Source of the DNA: Pseudisothecium myosuroides
Taxonomy: Eukaryota > Streptophyta > Bryopsida > Hypnales > Lembophyllaceae
Direction of reading: 5' to 3'
Assembly: GCA_951799445.1 (NCBI GenBank)
Contig: OX637295.1
Location: 21,452,001 to 21,516,000 of the forward strand
DNA length: 64,000 nucleotides
The position numbers and the translations under genes were made by a program. How positions within the stretch are numbered: the stretch's first letter is position 1; each line of letters starts with the position of its first letter. Below the pieces are notes generated by a model. That model saw only the letters and a program-made list of their open reading frames with translations. It had not been told where the DNA came from and ran no database searches. Below are positions 1 through 12,160 of the stretch, piece after piece.

Positions 1-396
1 ATGAACCTATTTTTTTAATAATTTTTTAACGAGTGAAAACTAAGTGTTTCTTTTTTGAATTTTTTTCCTAGATTCTCAACTCAATTCTTCATCATATAAA
101 ATTAGAAATTCAAAATCATTAGAGCAAAAATTTTAAGTTAAGAAGGTTCAAAGCCAATAAATGTAATTGAGCAAGGTGCAAAAAAACTTTGATTCCTTCA
201 CTTTAAATGCAAATATCTTGCAATCTACACGGTCAAAGTTTCTGAAATTTCTTCCACACATTCTTACAACTAGTCTAGTATAATATCCTACGATTAAATA
301 TGCAAAAAACACATTTAAATTTTTTTTTGCTCTTTGCTATAGAAATGGCAGTATTGAGTGGTTTTCGATGGAAAAATGGCATTGGGACTTTAGGGG
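1..396 (+). mobile_element. TTAA-flanked element, copy A (right part only)
   Basis: The right end reads CTTTAGGGG followed by TTAA at 397-400. The body aligns by eye with the copies at 19360-20277 and, inverted, 29991-30913: shared blocks include TGCAAATATCTTGCAATCTA and the block just before the end with GAAATGGCA and GATGGAAAAATGGC. The left end lies outside the window. No coding capacity is seen, so it is non-autonomous. Confidence 0.7.
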
Positions 397-657
397 TTAA
401 AGGATGATCTTAAAATTTTGAAAAAAGGTGCAAACATGTTTCCCCATAGAACAAATATCATTTTTTTTCCAATCGGGTGCCTGGATCAAAAGTAATGTTG
501 CCTTGAACTTTTTGAGTAGCCCGGGCAGCTTTGGGCAGTATGTGCAAAATTCCTTCAATAATTCTAAATTTTGGTAGGTATGCAATTTATATAATATAAG
601 ATGCAAATGTAAGAAGAAATAACCATGTGTAGTGTAAAAATCTCACTTTAAGAGGAG

Positions 658-900
658 TTAAAGTCTGTTGGTCATGTCACGTAAGATCAATTTTTTTTCC
701 CTAACTTCAACCATTATAATCTTTCAATCTGTGTGGTCAAAGTTTCTGAAAAATTTTCCACATATTCCCATAGTAGTATGGTACAAATTTGTAGAATTGA
801 ATTTTGAAAAAAAACTTTTTTTTTCCATTTGTTTTCATTGCCCTAAAAATTGGCATTTTTTCACAATCTGTGCCCAAAATGTGCGTGGGTTCTTTAGGGG
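658..900 (+). mobile_element. TTAA-flanked element, copy F (diverged, left end unclear)
   Basis: The right end is CTTTAGGGG followed by TTAA at 901-904. The interior shares the TTATAATCTTTCAA and GGTCAAAGTTTCTGAAA blocks with other members of the family. The left boundary is a guess based on a TTAA near 657; the rest of 400-657 is AT-rich and unassigned. Confidence 0.5.
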
Positions 901-1183
901 TTAACATTCGTGAAGGAAGCTCAAAGAAAAAATCATGTAATATATCAATGGAAAGAAAAAAATATATTCTACATGAATCAATGATATAGTAGAACCTCTT
1001 TTAGTACAAAGTGTTGGAACTATGCACTAAGAGAGGTTTATGCATTTGGAGAGGTGCAATATTGTTCACTGTCCAATGTGGTTTCTAACTAGAGGGACTC
1101 CAACCACATGGCTTCTAACTACAAGGCCTCCAACCATTGTTCAACAATAAAGGCTTCAAAGTACAATTTCTCTTAGTGCATAT

Positions 1184-1271
1184 TTTTTTTTTTTGGAAAG
1201 AGACGGTGACCATTAAAAAAACAACCAGGGGGGAAAAAAAGGAACAAGTACCAGCCCTAAGGCCGCCTTAA
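1184..1271 (-). mobile_element. Short SINE-like retroposon with 14-bp target duplication
   Basis: The insert is flanked by perfect 14-bp repeats CTCTTAGTGCATAT (1170-1183 and 1272-1285). It starts on the plus strand with a T run, that is, a poly(A) tail on the minus strand. Just inside the tail, the minus strand reads CACCGTCTCTTTCCAAAA, nearly the same as the tail-proximal part of the larger insert at 45862-46040. No clear pol III A/B boxes are seen, so it is probably a 5'-truncated copy. Confidence 0.7.
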
Positions 1272-1310
1272 CTCTTAGTGCATATTATGCACTACCACAG
1301 TATGCATTAA

Positions 1311-1879
1311 CCCTGGAGCGCTCCGACGTCCATTTTCTGGACGATGAACAGATTCAGATCCTTGTTTCTGTCTCATTCCTGCTTGGATGAAAGTCATCCT
1401 AATTTTTGGTGATACTTTATCAAGTTGTTATCCTATCCATCGGTTGGATTTGGTGTTACTAGAATATATACATTTCTAAAATTACAAATGTGGAAGTATG
1501 TCAAGTGGTCAATTTGCATTGACTTTAGTTCAAAACTAGATGTGCAAAAATGAGGTCAAAGATGTAAAGGTCACAAAAATTTCAGAAAATCACCATATGA
1601 AGAGAACCTTATTTCAAATCCATTCCAACAAGTTTTACTCAAAAAATGATAATATTTTACTTGTAATTGAATTTAGAAGGAATTCTGAAATTTTCTTTTC
1701 AAAATTTATAGAAAAAAATTGGTGATAGCATTAGTAGATCTAACCGTATGGATAGAATTTAAAAATCAAAATCTACAGCTTTCATTTGTATACCAATTCC
1801 AAAATATTCTTCCAAATTCTAGTTTATAATGTTTTTTCTCAAATCGTCAATTTTGGAGATGAATCCAGACGTTTAGGGG
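1311..1879 (+). mobile_element. TTAA-flanked element, copy G, nested in a pogo-like MITE
   Basis: Both sides carry TTAA (1307-1310 and 1880-1883). The left end begins CCCTGGAGCGCTCC and the right end, reversed, CCCCTAAACGTCTGG. Removing it with one TTAA restores the right end of the surrounding pogo-like MITE (GCATTAAGAGAGGTTCC), so this is a clean insertion. No ORF of note. Confidence 0.75.
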
Positions 1880-1897
1880 TTAAGAGAGGTTCCACTA

Positions 1898-2529
1898 TAT
1901 AGATATTTTTGAGGAGTTTCAATTATTCTTATCTTATTACTCCGCATAAGTTTTCAAAAGTAATCTAAAAGATAGAGTTAAAATGGCTATCAAAAGTTCT
2001 GGTCTGTAGCCATTCTGCTAATTCTGAAAAAACATAAAAAGGAATCACTGCATAACTTAAATATTTTATAACTGGGCCAGACCTAACAAGGATTGCGGTG
2101 TTAGTAAGTAGTATGTTCATGCATTTTAGTATCTTCCATATAATTACTCGTGCATGTATGTATAGTATTATAGAATCTAACAAGCTGGAACTCGGTTTCT
2201 TTGTTGTCTAAATTTGTGGATTCCTCCAGTGAAAGCAGCAGTGGAATTACCAAAATGTATGTTATAGAATGCTTCTAAATAATTTTAAGTGTTTTTAGTT
2301 TTCTTTGTTTATAGTTTTAGTTGTGTGTTTTTGTGTGTTTTTGTGTGTTTTTTGCAAACGGTGCCGGAGAGCTCCTGGAATATGCAGAATTGCAGACAAA
2401 GGGAACTGGGGAAGGTGCATTGTGTAGTATAGTACGGAGGAATGTTGTACAGGAATTAAGGTAAATGAGCTCATTGCGGACACAAATGGGAGCAAGCGGA
2501 TTGTGGACAAAATTGTAATGGTGGTGTAA
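1898..2529. other. AT-rich stretch with a short microsatellite
   Basis: I see no gene. A short TGTGTTTT run, period about 10, lies at about 2320-2352. ORFs here are short and without recognisable motifs. Confidence 0.5.
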
Positions 2530-3402
2530 GAGCATCTACACCGGCGACTCACTAAGAGCATCGCCACCCATTCATGGGGGGACGGGGCTTGGGCGAGGCC
2601 AACCAAGGAAAAGTGAGCCACCGCAGATCCGGGGAGGGACAAAATAAGACTGGTCACTCCAAAATGAGCTCTCCCAACTTTAATTCCCCGTCCCAGCCAC
2701 GCTTTGACCCGGGCTTGATGTTGTTGGGTTTGTTCTTAATTCCTCCAAGTCATTAATGAATTTGAATGACTTTGCTTGGGTTATGGGCCATCTTTTATTT
2801 TTTTTTATTCAATTCGAATTTTGATTGGCTCTTTGTTATGACAAGTCATGAATGCATTCATTTGTCTTCTTTTCTTGTGTTTGCTTCTCCGTGAATGAAT
2901 GGGGGAAGGAAGCAACCCAGGAGCTACCGGGCATGGGCCAACCCATTTCCCCAACCTTGTTTCCGGGGAATGGGTGGCGATGCTCTAAAGCCCCACTTGG
3001 CGTGCCTGTTCGATAAGCCCGACCTGTTTGTGCTGCCTGCGCCCCATGACAATACAAGCTGGGGACACAGAACCGAGTCTACATGGAACCAAATAGAGTG
3101 CCATCTTAGTTCTTGGTTGTTGCACTTGCTTCTCGTTGTTGTGCCAGCTTTGAACACTGCGCCTATTGCGCTTACGAGTTGGAGTCAAATTTTGCGGTCC
3201 ATCTCTTAGAAATTGTGACACAACAGATAGTGTGCCCCTTGTGAGACTCCCCATCTAGCCGTGTGCTCTTCAAAATATGAAGAAGCCGGCCATTTTTTGG
3301 GCCTTGGCGTGCCTGCCGTGGGGCACTGTTACAACCTTGGCACGGCTAGTCACCGGTTTTGACCTGCTTAGGCCTGCTTAGAGAGTTGCCATAGGGATGC
3401 TC
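2530..3402 (+). mobile_element. Tourist-like (PIF/Harbinger-type) MITE, outer element
   Basis: The ends are GAGCATCTACACCGG and, reversed, GAGCATCCCTATGGC, with TAA on both sides (2527-2529, 3403-3405). A three-base TWA duplication with GAGCATC-type ends fits PIF/Harbinger-derived MITEs. A second element is inserted near the left end. The ORFs inside look like chance. Confidence 0.65.
2556..2985 (+). mobile_element. Tourist-like MITE, inner element
   Basis: It has 18-bp perfect inverted ends GAGCATCGCCACCCATTC and TAA duplications at 2553-2555 and 2986-2988. It sits 23 bp inside the outer element and is younger, judging by its perfect ends. Confidence 0.75.
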
Positions 3403-3405
3403 TAA

Positions 3406-6402
3406 ATTCAGGCTTTGAAATGTACACCACTAGTATAATTGTGCATGCACTGGTCTTGCTCCCATTTTGCCCACAATAGGCTCACTTACCTCTTAGGAAG
3501 TGATTTAGGAAGCAATATACTAGAGAAACAAAAAAACATCACCTAGAATTGACTAAAAGAGCAATTTAATTTAGAGAATCACATATTAATGCTTCTTACA
3601 TTAATAATTAAATCTTTATAGATAAATCATTGTGAAGGTCCTTATTGCCTTCACAAAAGTTATACCATTTATATCTATGAAAGGCATTTATTTCTAAAGG
3701 TTTCCTACTGCATTAGGAAAGATTTCCTAAAAGTCTTGAAAGTCACCCTCTCTTTAGTTCCTAAATTCTGGATTGCATTTGCACTTTTATTCAACTTGTA
3801 TATTATTTGGAATGACAACAAGGCACAATTGCATGCAATCTAATCACGTCAATTTTGTCTTCTTCCTTGATTGAGGTTTAGATCCCACCCTTGCAAAAAG
3901 ATGTTTGTTGTTTCTTTTGTAAATTATTGAGATCTCAAACAAACTTGCTTGCATTTAAATTATGTCAAGTAGAGACAAAGTACACAAGAGTACGTGAAGA
4001 ACAACCGCAAGTCAATTACTTTCTTTACTAATTGTTAATCCCCTACCCTTTAATAACTTCCTTTACTGATTTCCTTTACTTTGTGTTTATTCCCCTTGCC
4101 TAAGTTTATTCCTAGGCTAAGTTTATTCCTAATCTAAGTTTATTCTTCACAATATGGCTTGCTTTGCCATTCTCTAATTCAAATTATATGTCCTCTAGTA
4201 CCACAATAATCATTCATCGATTCACAATAATATTGTTGAAATGCATTTTTGTAGCTTGTACAATTTCAATAGTCATGGTAGCGCCAACAAACCCACAAAG
4301 CATTGCATTTGACACAATTAACTTACTTTAGTTGCTAGCTAGTATAATGGAATAGGAATGTTTGGAAACACAAGTTTCTTTTTCAAACTCACAATAGATA
4401 GTAGGAAGCTTTGCATTGATAAAACTTCTAAATGAGGATGTTTGAGAAGGACACTTTTCAAAAAGTTGACCCAAATTATAACAATGAAGACTCTTGTAAA
4501 GTAGTTGCTTGTTTTATTTGGTACTATACTTGATGTACCTTGCCTCCATTGTGGAAAATGAAAACAAAAGTAAATATCTTGACTTACTTGCATTTGGACA
4601 ATGAGTCTTGCAAAAGGCCTACTAGAGCAAGGGTCATGAACCAACAAAAAAAATGACCAAAATGTGCGAATATCAATTATTTTTGGTATCAAATCAATAT
4701 GCACTTTGAAACTTGCTACAAAATCAATAGGATAAACAAGAATATGCTGTAATTTCATATATGTCAAGTCTTTGTTTAGCTAATGTGATACTTCAAATTT
4801 ATCCATTTGTAAAATGTGATGTTTTAAAGTTTATTGATTTGGTTAATGTAGCATTTTCCAATAGAAGATACATAAATACATTCAAATTGAAATTATGATG
4901 GAGGTTTGTTGTACTTTGTAGATTAGTTTATTATGATGGAGGCTTGTTGTATTTTGTAGATTAGTTTGTGAATTGTTCTATAGTTGAGAGATCCAATGAT
5001 GGCTTACTTCAATTGTAACAATCAATATACTTTTGCAAATTTAACTTTTTTGGCTATAAAAAGTGAGAAAGAGTGTCTAGCAACAACGAAGAGGAAGATA
5101 TGTCCAAAGGTTAAGGCCACAATATAACTATTTCGTAGTAGCAAGGCAACATTTTGTAGGGGCAAATACTATTTTTAACCACATGTTACAATAAAACTAG
5201 AGGTAAAGAAATGTATTGTTTAGGATATGTACAATACTAGAAAGGTGGTCTTGGGACACCAAACTTTATAATTGTAGTTTGACGCTCCAAGACAACCTTT
5301 CTAGCTATATGACATGGTATTGTAAATCAAGCACCTTTAATATACCATGTTTTCAAAGCATATTTCACTTTCTTAATATTTTTATAAAACATTTTTGAAA
5401 CACTACAAAGCCTTGTGTTAGTAATTCTCTTTAAAAATGAGATAATAAATTAGTTCATAGAACTAAACCAAATACAAATAGGCACCTTAGGTGGACACTA
5501 GGAAGATCTTTATAATGAAAATGTATTGAATTGTGAATGCACAAAAATTTAACATTAAAAAAATATCTATTTTAGGTCATCCCCTAAAAAAACTTTGAAC
5601 CCTTGTACCTTTAGAATTTATATATAATTAAAATGAACTATATTTAGTTGCATCAAAATTGACCAATCTAATATTAATATCTTTACTCAATTAAAAAAAT
5701 TCTTAAAGAGAATTTTCTTCACGCCAATTTGACACCACCTTGGTAAGACCTCACTATAGCACTTCTTCAACCCCTAAATGACAAACCCATGACCATTGAT
5801 TTCAAACCTCACTACCTATCACTCAATTTGCTACCATTTTACAACTAGATATGTATGAAAAAATTTACATTTATTTTTCAAACATGAAATTACATGTCTT
5901 TTTTACTTCACAAAAAATTTAGATTTTTTTGAAATTTTTTTGAAGAAAAAGTGAAGAAAAACACATGAAATAGAAAATTATTTCAAAAAATCTGAAAATT
6001 TCACCATGTGTGTATATTACTATGAGAAACATCATGTTGTAAACTCAAGTTCCGTGTCATTCTATAATTAGAAAATTATAGACATTGAAAATACACCCAA
6101 GTTCAAATTGCAATAAATGATTCAATATTAGGAATTTTTTCAAAATTCAAATTGGAGTAGAAACTAGAGTAGATGACCTTCATTTTGTTAGTTGGGCTCA
6201 AACTCAAAACATATCATTTTTGTGGAGAAATTTTAGATTTAGAGCAAGGGACAACAACTTCCCAAAATACACTGAAGTAGCATACATTGAAATGCCGTCA
6301 TTTCAAGGTTAAAGTAAAGTAAGCAAAGTTTTATCCTCACTCCAAATTAGACGAAATCAACTATTGTGATACCATGAATTGAGCATTCAAAGTCTTATCA
6401 CC
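3406..6402. other. AT-rich intergenic region without recognisable genes
   Basis: About 3 kb of AT-rich sequence. The longest ORF (minus, 4339-4767, 142 codons) shows no domain I recognise and has an AT-driven hydrophobic composition. A fragment AACCCCTAAATGAC near 5769 may be a remnant of the TTAA family. Nothing else is assigned. Confidence 0.5.
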
Positions 6403-6406
6403 TTAA

Positions 6407-6633
6407 CCCTTGAGCACCTTAGTACCTCAAATATGGACTTTCAAAATTGAAAGGTTGCCCTATTTGACTATTATAATCTTTTCAACGGTACGGTCAAATT
6501 ATTTGTCGATTTTCCCACAACTCCAGTCGGTCAATTTCTACGGATTTCATTTTGGGTGACAATTTGATTGGAATGAGTTCAGAAGGGTCTAGATTTTGAT
6601 AAACACGTGTTGCACGCTGACGGATGCTCAAGG
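6407..6633 (+). mobile_element. Short TTAA-flanked element, copy H
   Basis: TTAA lies on both sides (6403-6406, 6634-6637). The ends are CCCTTGAGCACC and, reversed, CCTTGAGCATCC. The interior block TATTATAATCTTTTCAACGG followed by a GGTCAAA motif is shared with copy F at 658-900, tying this 227-bp element to the same family. Confidence 0.7.
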
Positions 6634-6637
6634 TTAA

Positions 6638-7533
6638 TCACTGCATAAGGCACTAAAGATTTGATATAAGCTTACACTCCGAAGCATGTACCCCAGAATC
6701 TGCAAATCGAGCATTTCAAGATTAGTTTGTAAGAACACACCAATGCCAATGCTCCACCTGCACAAACCCATCACATTAGAATAATCAAACCCTTCAACTT
6801 ATTCCTCGGGAGCTTGTGTCAACCAGTGCCAAGGCCCTGACATTTCAGGTACACGTCCTGCCACGTAAGGCATGCTCAAAATGGATAGACCAAAAGAACG
6901 ACTTCAAGAGCGGGTCTGTAAGCTTACTTACACTCAAACCTTCTCTAACTGCTACCCCACCTGGGGGACAAAAGAGCATGTCCGCATGTGTTCGAACGTG
7001 TGGAACTTGTACAATTAGATGTTGCAGGACATGACAGATTCGCGGAATATAGAGAATGCCCAATTAGAGAGGTTTAAGTAGACTTTGGCAGTTGAACAAA
7101 GTTTGAATTGTGCCAAAAATACAGAAAAAGGAAAAGGAAAGTATAAGACACCCTCATTATCTGAGCTAACATGCAAGGCTGCAGTGTCTCTTAACAGCAG
7201 GAACCAGCTTCACTTCTGACCATAACGTTCATGGGATCAAAAGAGAGACCTACTTCATACAAACTCTAGTATCAAAAGTTGAGGTTTGAGTCGGAATGAG
7301 GAACTTTCTGGAAGAAGAATAAACTAGCATTCCAATGTCAAAATTTGGCATTTATCAGTCAGTGAATTTCTACGGTATGTGGTCCAAAATAAAGGCTTCA
7401 AGCCCCGCTAAATCAGGTAAAGGTGGTAGAAATAAATGGCCACCCAGCAATTTGTCTTCAACCAAAACTTCAGCGACCTCTGTACGAGGTGTAGTGGCAT
7501 ACCAGCAGGAGATGCACTTGCTCAGCATGCAGA
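6638..7533 (-). other. Downstream flank and 3'-UTR region of the methyltransferase gene
   Basis: This region follows the stop codon of the minus-strand methyltransferase. It is less AT-rich than the surroundings, consistent with transcribed UTR close to the gene. I find no convincing additional exon; the 60-80-codon ORFs lack motifs. Confidence 0.4.
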
Positions 7534-10438
7534 TCACTTGGCAACATGTTCGTGATTGTGTTCATGCAAGCTTCTAGAGATGGCTCCTATGGTATTGGGT
7601 GTAGTCCGGCAGCATCCACCTATAAGCTGAGCTCCTGCTTTTCGCCACTCATGTACATATGAAACGAAATCGGTATCGGTGATTCCGGTAGACTCCTACA
7701 AATAGTGAAGAAAATGAACACCAGGGAACTGTTAGATGTCTGAAACGTTGAGGATATGTGCAACGAACGAATTTCAAGGATGCAGCCATGGAAATTTAGT
7801 CACATAGTAATGTCAATGATTTGCATCAGGACAGAAATAGCCATTAAAAATTTCTAATGTTGAAGTTCAACTGACCAATTGCACAGAAAACGACCTTCAA
7901 CAAACAAGATTCGAAGTCTGATGACCAGGCTTCAATACCATTCAGTGTCCATCTGAATAATTGTTTGAATTACTAAATAAGTGAAGGTTACAATACCAAA
8001 AAAGGGTGCTGTTTTTGACACTGCATTCGACTCTGAAGTGTCGAAAACAACCCCCTTTTTCGGTACAATTATCAGCCTTTTTGTCAAAAGTTCAATTGAA
8101 GCCTAAACTTTGCGACTGCTCGAGATAGTAGGCATCTTTTTTTTTTTTTTTTTTGAACAAATGGAACGAACCATTGCATCTTTTCACTCAGATAAGCATT
8201 TCATCATAAATATCAGGGAACAAAGAACTTCAAACTAGAGAACCGGTCACCAAAGTTGGACTGAAACAAGTATTCAACGACCAAAGGCGGTGAACAATAA
8301 AGGGGAGACTTACTACCCACTGCTTAATGACAGGATCATAGTGCTCTCCACTATTCGGATAGACCACTATGGGCTTCTTTGTCACCTGCGTAGATACCAC
8401 CACTTAATAATCGTCAGAAAAGCTTCTGAGATTATGCAAGTACCGCACATGAATATGAAAATGTGCTAAATTGACGATATATACACACAGTAACATTTTT
8501 GTGGACGCTTAAGGACTCATGCTGATACACAATTACAGCAATGAAAAGGTCAGTAGATAATGATTTGTTACCTCACGCGCCGCACGGATGAGGTCAAGAA
8601 TGAAACGAGGAGGCGTGCAGTTGATACCAACTGCTACTACTTTAGCGCACTTGTCTGCTACGGAAACACAGTCGGTAAGAGAATCCCCCTTGACGACATT
8701 GACACCATCCTTTGAATTAAATGATATCCAAGCAGGAGTTCGCAAGTTTTCTTCATTCAATAACTCGACTAGAGCCTGCAGAAGACAATAAACCAATAGT
8801 GAGAAACACAAATGCACTTCCACTAATGATCATCAGGTTTCTCGACGACTCTCCAAGAATAATCAATCAGAAATAAAGCAAGCACAACACACAGTTAAAA
8901 GGATCCTTGAAGGATTCTTTCACACGTATCAGCGATTTTCAAAGATGCATAATTCTGATAACTTTCAGATTAAGAATGAAAAGCAAATGCATTTTTCATA
9001 TCATAAGATGGCCTATAAAACAAATTCCAGTAACACAACACGTATTCCAACGAAGGCCACCCCCGGTCAGATTTCGTCAATATTCTGCCCACTTGGTAGG
9101 GCTGAACAAGAACTAACCTGCGTTTCCAACTTGCAGGGGATGGTTTCTAGGGCCAATAGATCGGGTCCTGCATCCGCAAGCACCACCAGACGCCGGCGAT
9201 GGAAATCTTTCAACTTTTCAACGGTCATGGATGGGCCATAGTCTCCACTGCAAACAATCCATATGTGTTATCTAGAAGCCAGCATACAAAATCAAGCAAC
9301 GGCATCGTCAAACATATAAACCGTAGTGAATAGCAATTTCTAAGATTTCAAGCTCTCGGGAGTTTCAATCTCAACTCTAGGCCATTCCGTAAGAGATGCA
9401 ACACCATGCATCAATCAATATCCAAATTTCATTCCAAAATTTCACCTACATCCGAAAATACTGAGACAACAGTAGCATACCTGTACTCAGATCCGTCAGC
9501 TAAATACGCTCCATAACTACCTATAGATGCAGCAACAAGGGCACGCTGGCGGGAACCTGCTCTAGCAGTTCCTGCGAGCACTTGGTTTTGAAATTCTTTC
9601 CAGAACCTGTCGCGCTCTTCGCGAGCGATACGGACACTCTTCTGAAGCATATCCTCAGCCTCTTCAATTGACAGGCCTCGACTTTGAAACCCCTGAATTG
9701 TAGCCTGTCAATCATACATAACAATTGTGCAGTGTTACCAGCATGTTCAGAGCTGCATAGTTCGGGATAACATATTACATCTTAAATACTGAAAATCAAT
9801 CCAACTTAATTATTAGCAACTAGAAGTATTGGTATTGCACAAAGAAACGCATCGCATGCTGCTGCCTAAGAGGCCTAGATGGTTACCGAATAATCACCTG
9901 ATAAGAAGCTGTCGATATAATAGCAGCTCCTGCTTCCAGATACTCCTTATGCACCTAATATCCACAACACCATGACAGAGGACATAAGAAGATCGCGTCC
10001 TCGTTTGAAGGCAAATAACACTGCAACTCCAAGCACAGGATTGAGACATCAAAGCCTTGTATGTTCCTAGAGCGTACAGAGCCTTCACACTCTAGGAGAT
10101 GGATATTCACAAACAGGCCACTATGTCACTGTTTGCTCACGAATTGAGAGTAACATAATTCTATAGCCAGTTTACTGCAAGTCTCAGCCGAAACAACAAG
10201 CCGGAAAAAAGTCAGTTAACAATCAATTGATTACCGTGCAGATGAGATTGGGCATAGTGATAAGGCACAGGGCACTCCATAATGGATCGTTAATATCTGC
10301 ACCATGACGTTCTAACTGAGTAGCAAAGCCTCCGTCAGTCGCTACGTATCCCCCTGCCTGTTTCAAAAGCTCTGTCACTACATTGGATGCTTCTGGCTCT
10401 TGAGATTTCTCTTCCCGTACGTCCATTGTGCGTCCCAT
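7534..10438 (-). CDS. HMT: Homocysteine S-methyltransferase (7 coding exons)
   Basis: The enzyme makes methionine from homocysteine using S-methylmethionine (or S-adenosylmethionine) as methyl donor, a cytosolic step of the SMM cycle. My exon model on the minus strand is 10438-10235, 9954-9898, 9704-9481, 9247-9118, 8775-8572, 8385-8314 and 7695-7534. All junctions are GT-AG and the frame stays open for 350 residues, the usual size for the family. DGGFATQLE at residues 35-43 is the family start motif. The zinc cysteines are visible: GINC (C258) and GGCCRTTP (C325, C326). The YPNSGE motif lies in exon 6. The start ATG at 10438 is the first that gives a plant-like N-terminus; the frame stays open upstream to an acceptor near 10470, so a slightly longer N-terminus is possible. 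Family assignment is firm; substrate preference (HMT1- or HMT3-like) is not resolved. Confidence 0.93.
8141..8175 (-). mobile_element. Tiny truncated retroposon insertion in an intron
   Basis: A T run plus about 20 bases is bracketed by perfect 9-bp repeats GCATCTTTT (8132-8140, 8176-8184), in the intron between exons 6 and 7 of the methyltransferase. It looks like a heavily 5'-truncated poly(A) insertion on the minus strand. The T run makes the exact edges uncertain. Confidence 0.4.
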
Positions 10439-10739
10439 GCTTACCTGTTCTCCGCGCAAACGTCCCGATTGCCCTGCAGAGATTGATATCATGAGTTCGA
10501 CCGCAAATCTCCAAACAATAAACACAAATATGTCAAAAATAAAGTTGCACATGTAGATAAACTTGTCACATCTCATTTTTTCTCAGCAGATTAGATAAAA
10601 TGGTGACCTAAGCAAACATAACTCAAATTGAACTTCCAAAAACAGGCTGGCATCAGATGTTTAAAAGAAAAAAAATCTGGATAGAGAGTGTTCATCTAAA
10701 TTACTGTCAATGATTTCTATCAATCGAATTTCATGCGTA

Positions 10740-11880
10740 AAATATAAAGCGCACAGCGAGCACAGACTATCTGTTTGAGGTACTCTTAGATGGCTTCTCT
10801 ACAGCTCAGGTTATGAAGACAGTCACTAATGATCTACAAAACTCCGAAAGCAAGAAGCATCGAACAGCATAACAATGCGGCTATGGCGGCTTTGACCAAA
10901 GCTACAAATCAACCGATCCAAAAATCTCTTCAAAACATTCAATACAGGTTTAAAGCCTTTAGCATGGAAGATAACCTCCATCCTCTTTATTAACAATTCT
11001 CCCCCAGATAGAGAATGTTTGTCTACGGTACTATCAATACATAAATACAAAGCACGCAGTGAGTATCTCTGTGAGGTACTCTTCAAAATCTTCTCTCTAG
11101 TTCAGAATACAGAGAGACACTAAAGATCTACAATATCCCGAATGCACATAAAATCCAACAATCCGATGCTGCGAAATGACGCTGTGACGGCTTAGATCAC
11201 AACTACAAAAATTGACTCAATAACTTCCATACTGGTTTAGAACCTTTAAAAACATAGAACACAACATCCATTTTCCTTTTTATTGATACAGCAAATACGG
11301 GAAGAGAGCATCCCAGCAAAACAGCCTGAGAAAATACACTAAAGTGCAACAATTTCTCGAAAACATGCACGGCGGCCATCAACCTTTACATCTCGCCCGG
11401 ATTTTTCATCTGCTAGCAAAACTCAAATTAAACTCCTTAAACGGCCTGGTATCAAATACATTAAGAAATATAACCTAGGTAAAAAACATTTCTCTATGGA
11501 ACTGTTAATGATTTCTCCCAATCCGAATTTCAAACGCAACTACATAGCACACAGAGCATCAGCATGAGGTACTCTTCACTAACTTCTCACTAGCTCAGGC
11601 TACAGACAGGGACACTAATAAAGATCTACGAGAATCCAAATCCAAATAGCATCCAGCGCTCCAAAGCGCCGCAACCATGCGGCTGTGACGGCTTTGATCA
11701 AAACAGTGAACCAAAAATTTCTTCAAGAACTTCCAATACTGCTTTAAAACCGTGAAGCAAAATGGAACACAACCTCCATACTCCTTCCCAACAATATAAC
11801 ACCAGCAAAACGAGCAGAGAGTATTCCAAACATTAAACTCCAACAATGTCTCTAAAAAATGCACGGCGGCTTTCAATCAA
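10740..11880 (-). repeat. Degenerate tandem duplications in the leader intron of HMT
   Basis: Three diverged copies of one module are visible. Each has GAGGTACTCTT (10776, 11072 and 11567), then CTAGCTCAG- or TAGTTCAG-like text, a CACTAA and GATCTAC block, a TGCGGCTRTG/GACGGCTTTGA block and a CTTCMATACTG block. Spacing is about 300 and 495 bp. The region lies between the probable 5'-UTR exon and the first coding exon. ORFs in it come from the repeat and are not coding. Confidence 0.65.
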
Positions 11881-11888
11881 ACCTTTAC

Positions 11889-12160
11889 CGATTTAAATCG
11901 TGGCAGGCTCGAACGGAACTCGCAGTGTTGTCCTCTAAGGCTATCTCCTTAGATTCAAAAAAAAGGCTGCAACAATAACCGTCTTCGCCGACCAGAACTG
12001 CCACTCCAGAGCATGAAACGAGGCCGAGAGCGGCTCAAAAGGATGAGGAAGTTGAGGGGAGGTGCATGGAGCGCGATGAGCTTGGCGTTCTGGCGAAAAT
12101 AAATGTCCGCACTACTCCGCAACGTGGCTGTGATGTAGTGCGCAAACTCTAATGCAAGAC
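11889..12160 (-). other. Probable 5'-UTR exon of HMT
   Basis: On the minus strand this GC-richer block ends in a good donor, AAATCG then GTAAAG (exon edge 11889), and an acceptor CTCTGCAG lies just before the first coding exon. ATGs inside lead only to short frames that stop, so it is read as untranslated leader. The upstream edge is approximate. The promoter probably lies at about 12160-12450, where I see no clear element. Confidence 0.45.

Larger units (their letters stand above)
987..1897 (+). mobile_element. pogo-like MITE, interrupted by two later insertions
   Basis: The ends are inverted copies: TAGTAGAACCTCTTTTAG on the left and, reversed, TAGTGGAACCTCTCTTAA on the right, with TA on both sides (985-986, 1898-1899). 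These resemble the ends of the complete copy at 17724-17914 and the CAGTARAACCTCT type known from pogo-like plant MITEs such as Emigrant. The element contains a SINE-like insert (1184-1271) and a TTAA element (1311-1879). Without them it would be about 240 bp. It has no coding potential. Confidence 0.7.

Noticed and set aside
4339..4767. 142-codon minus-strand ORF
   Set aside because: It is in AT-rich DNA, has a hydrophobic AT-driven composition, and shows no motif and no splice context; a transposon remnant cannot be excluded.
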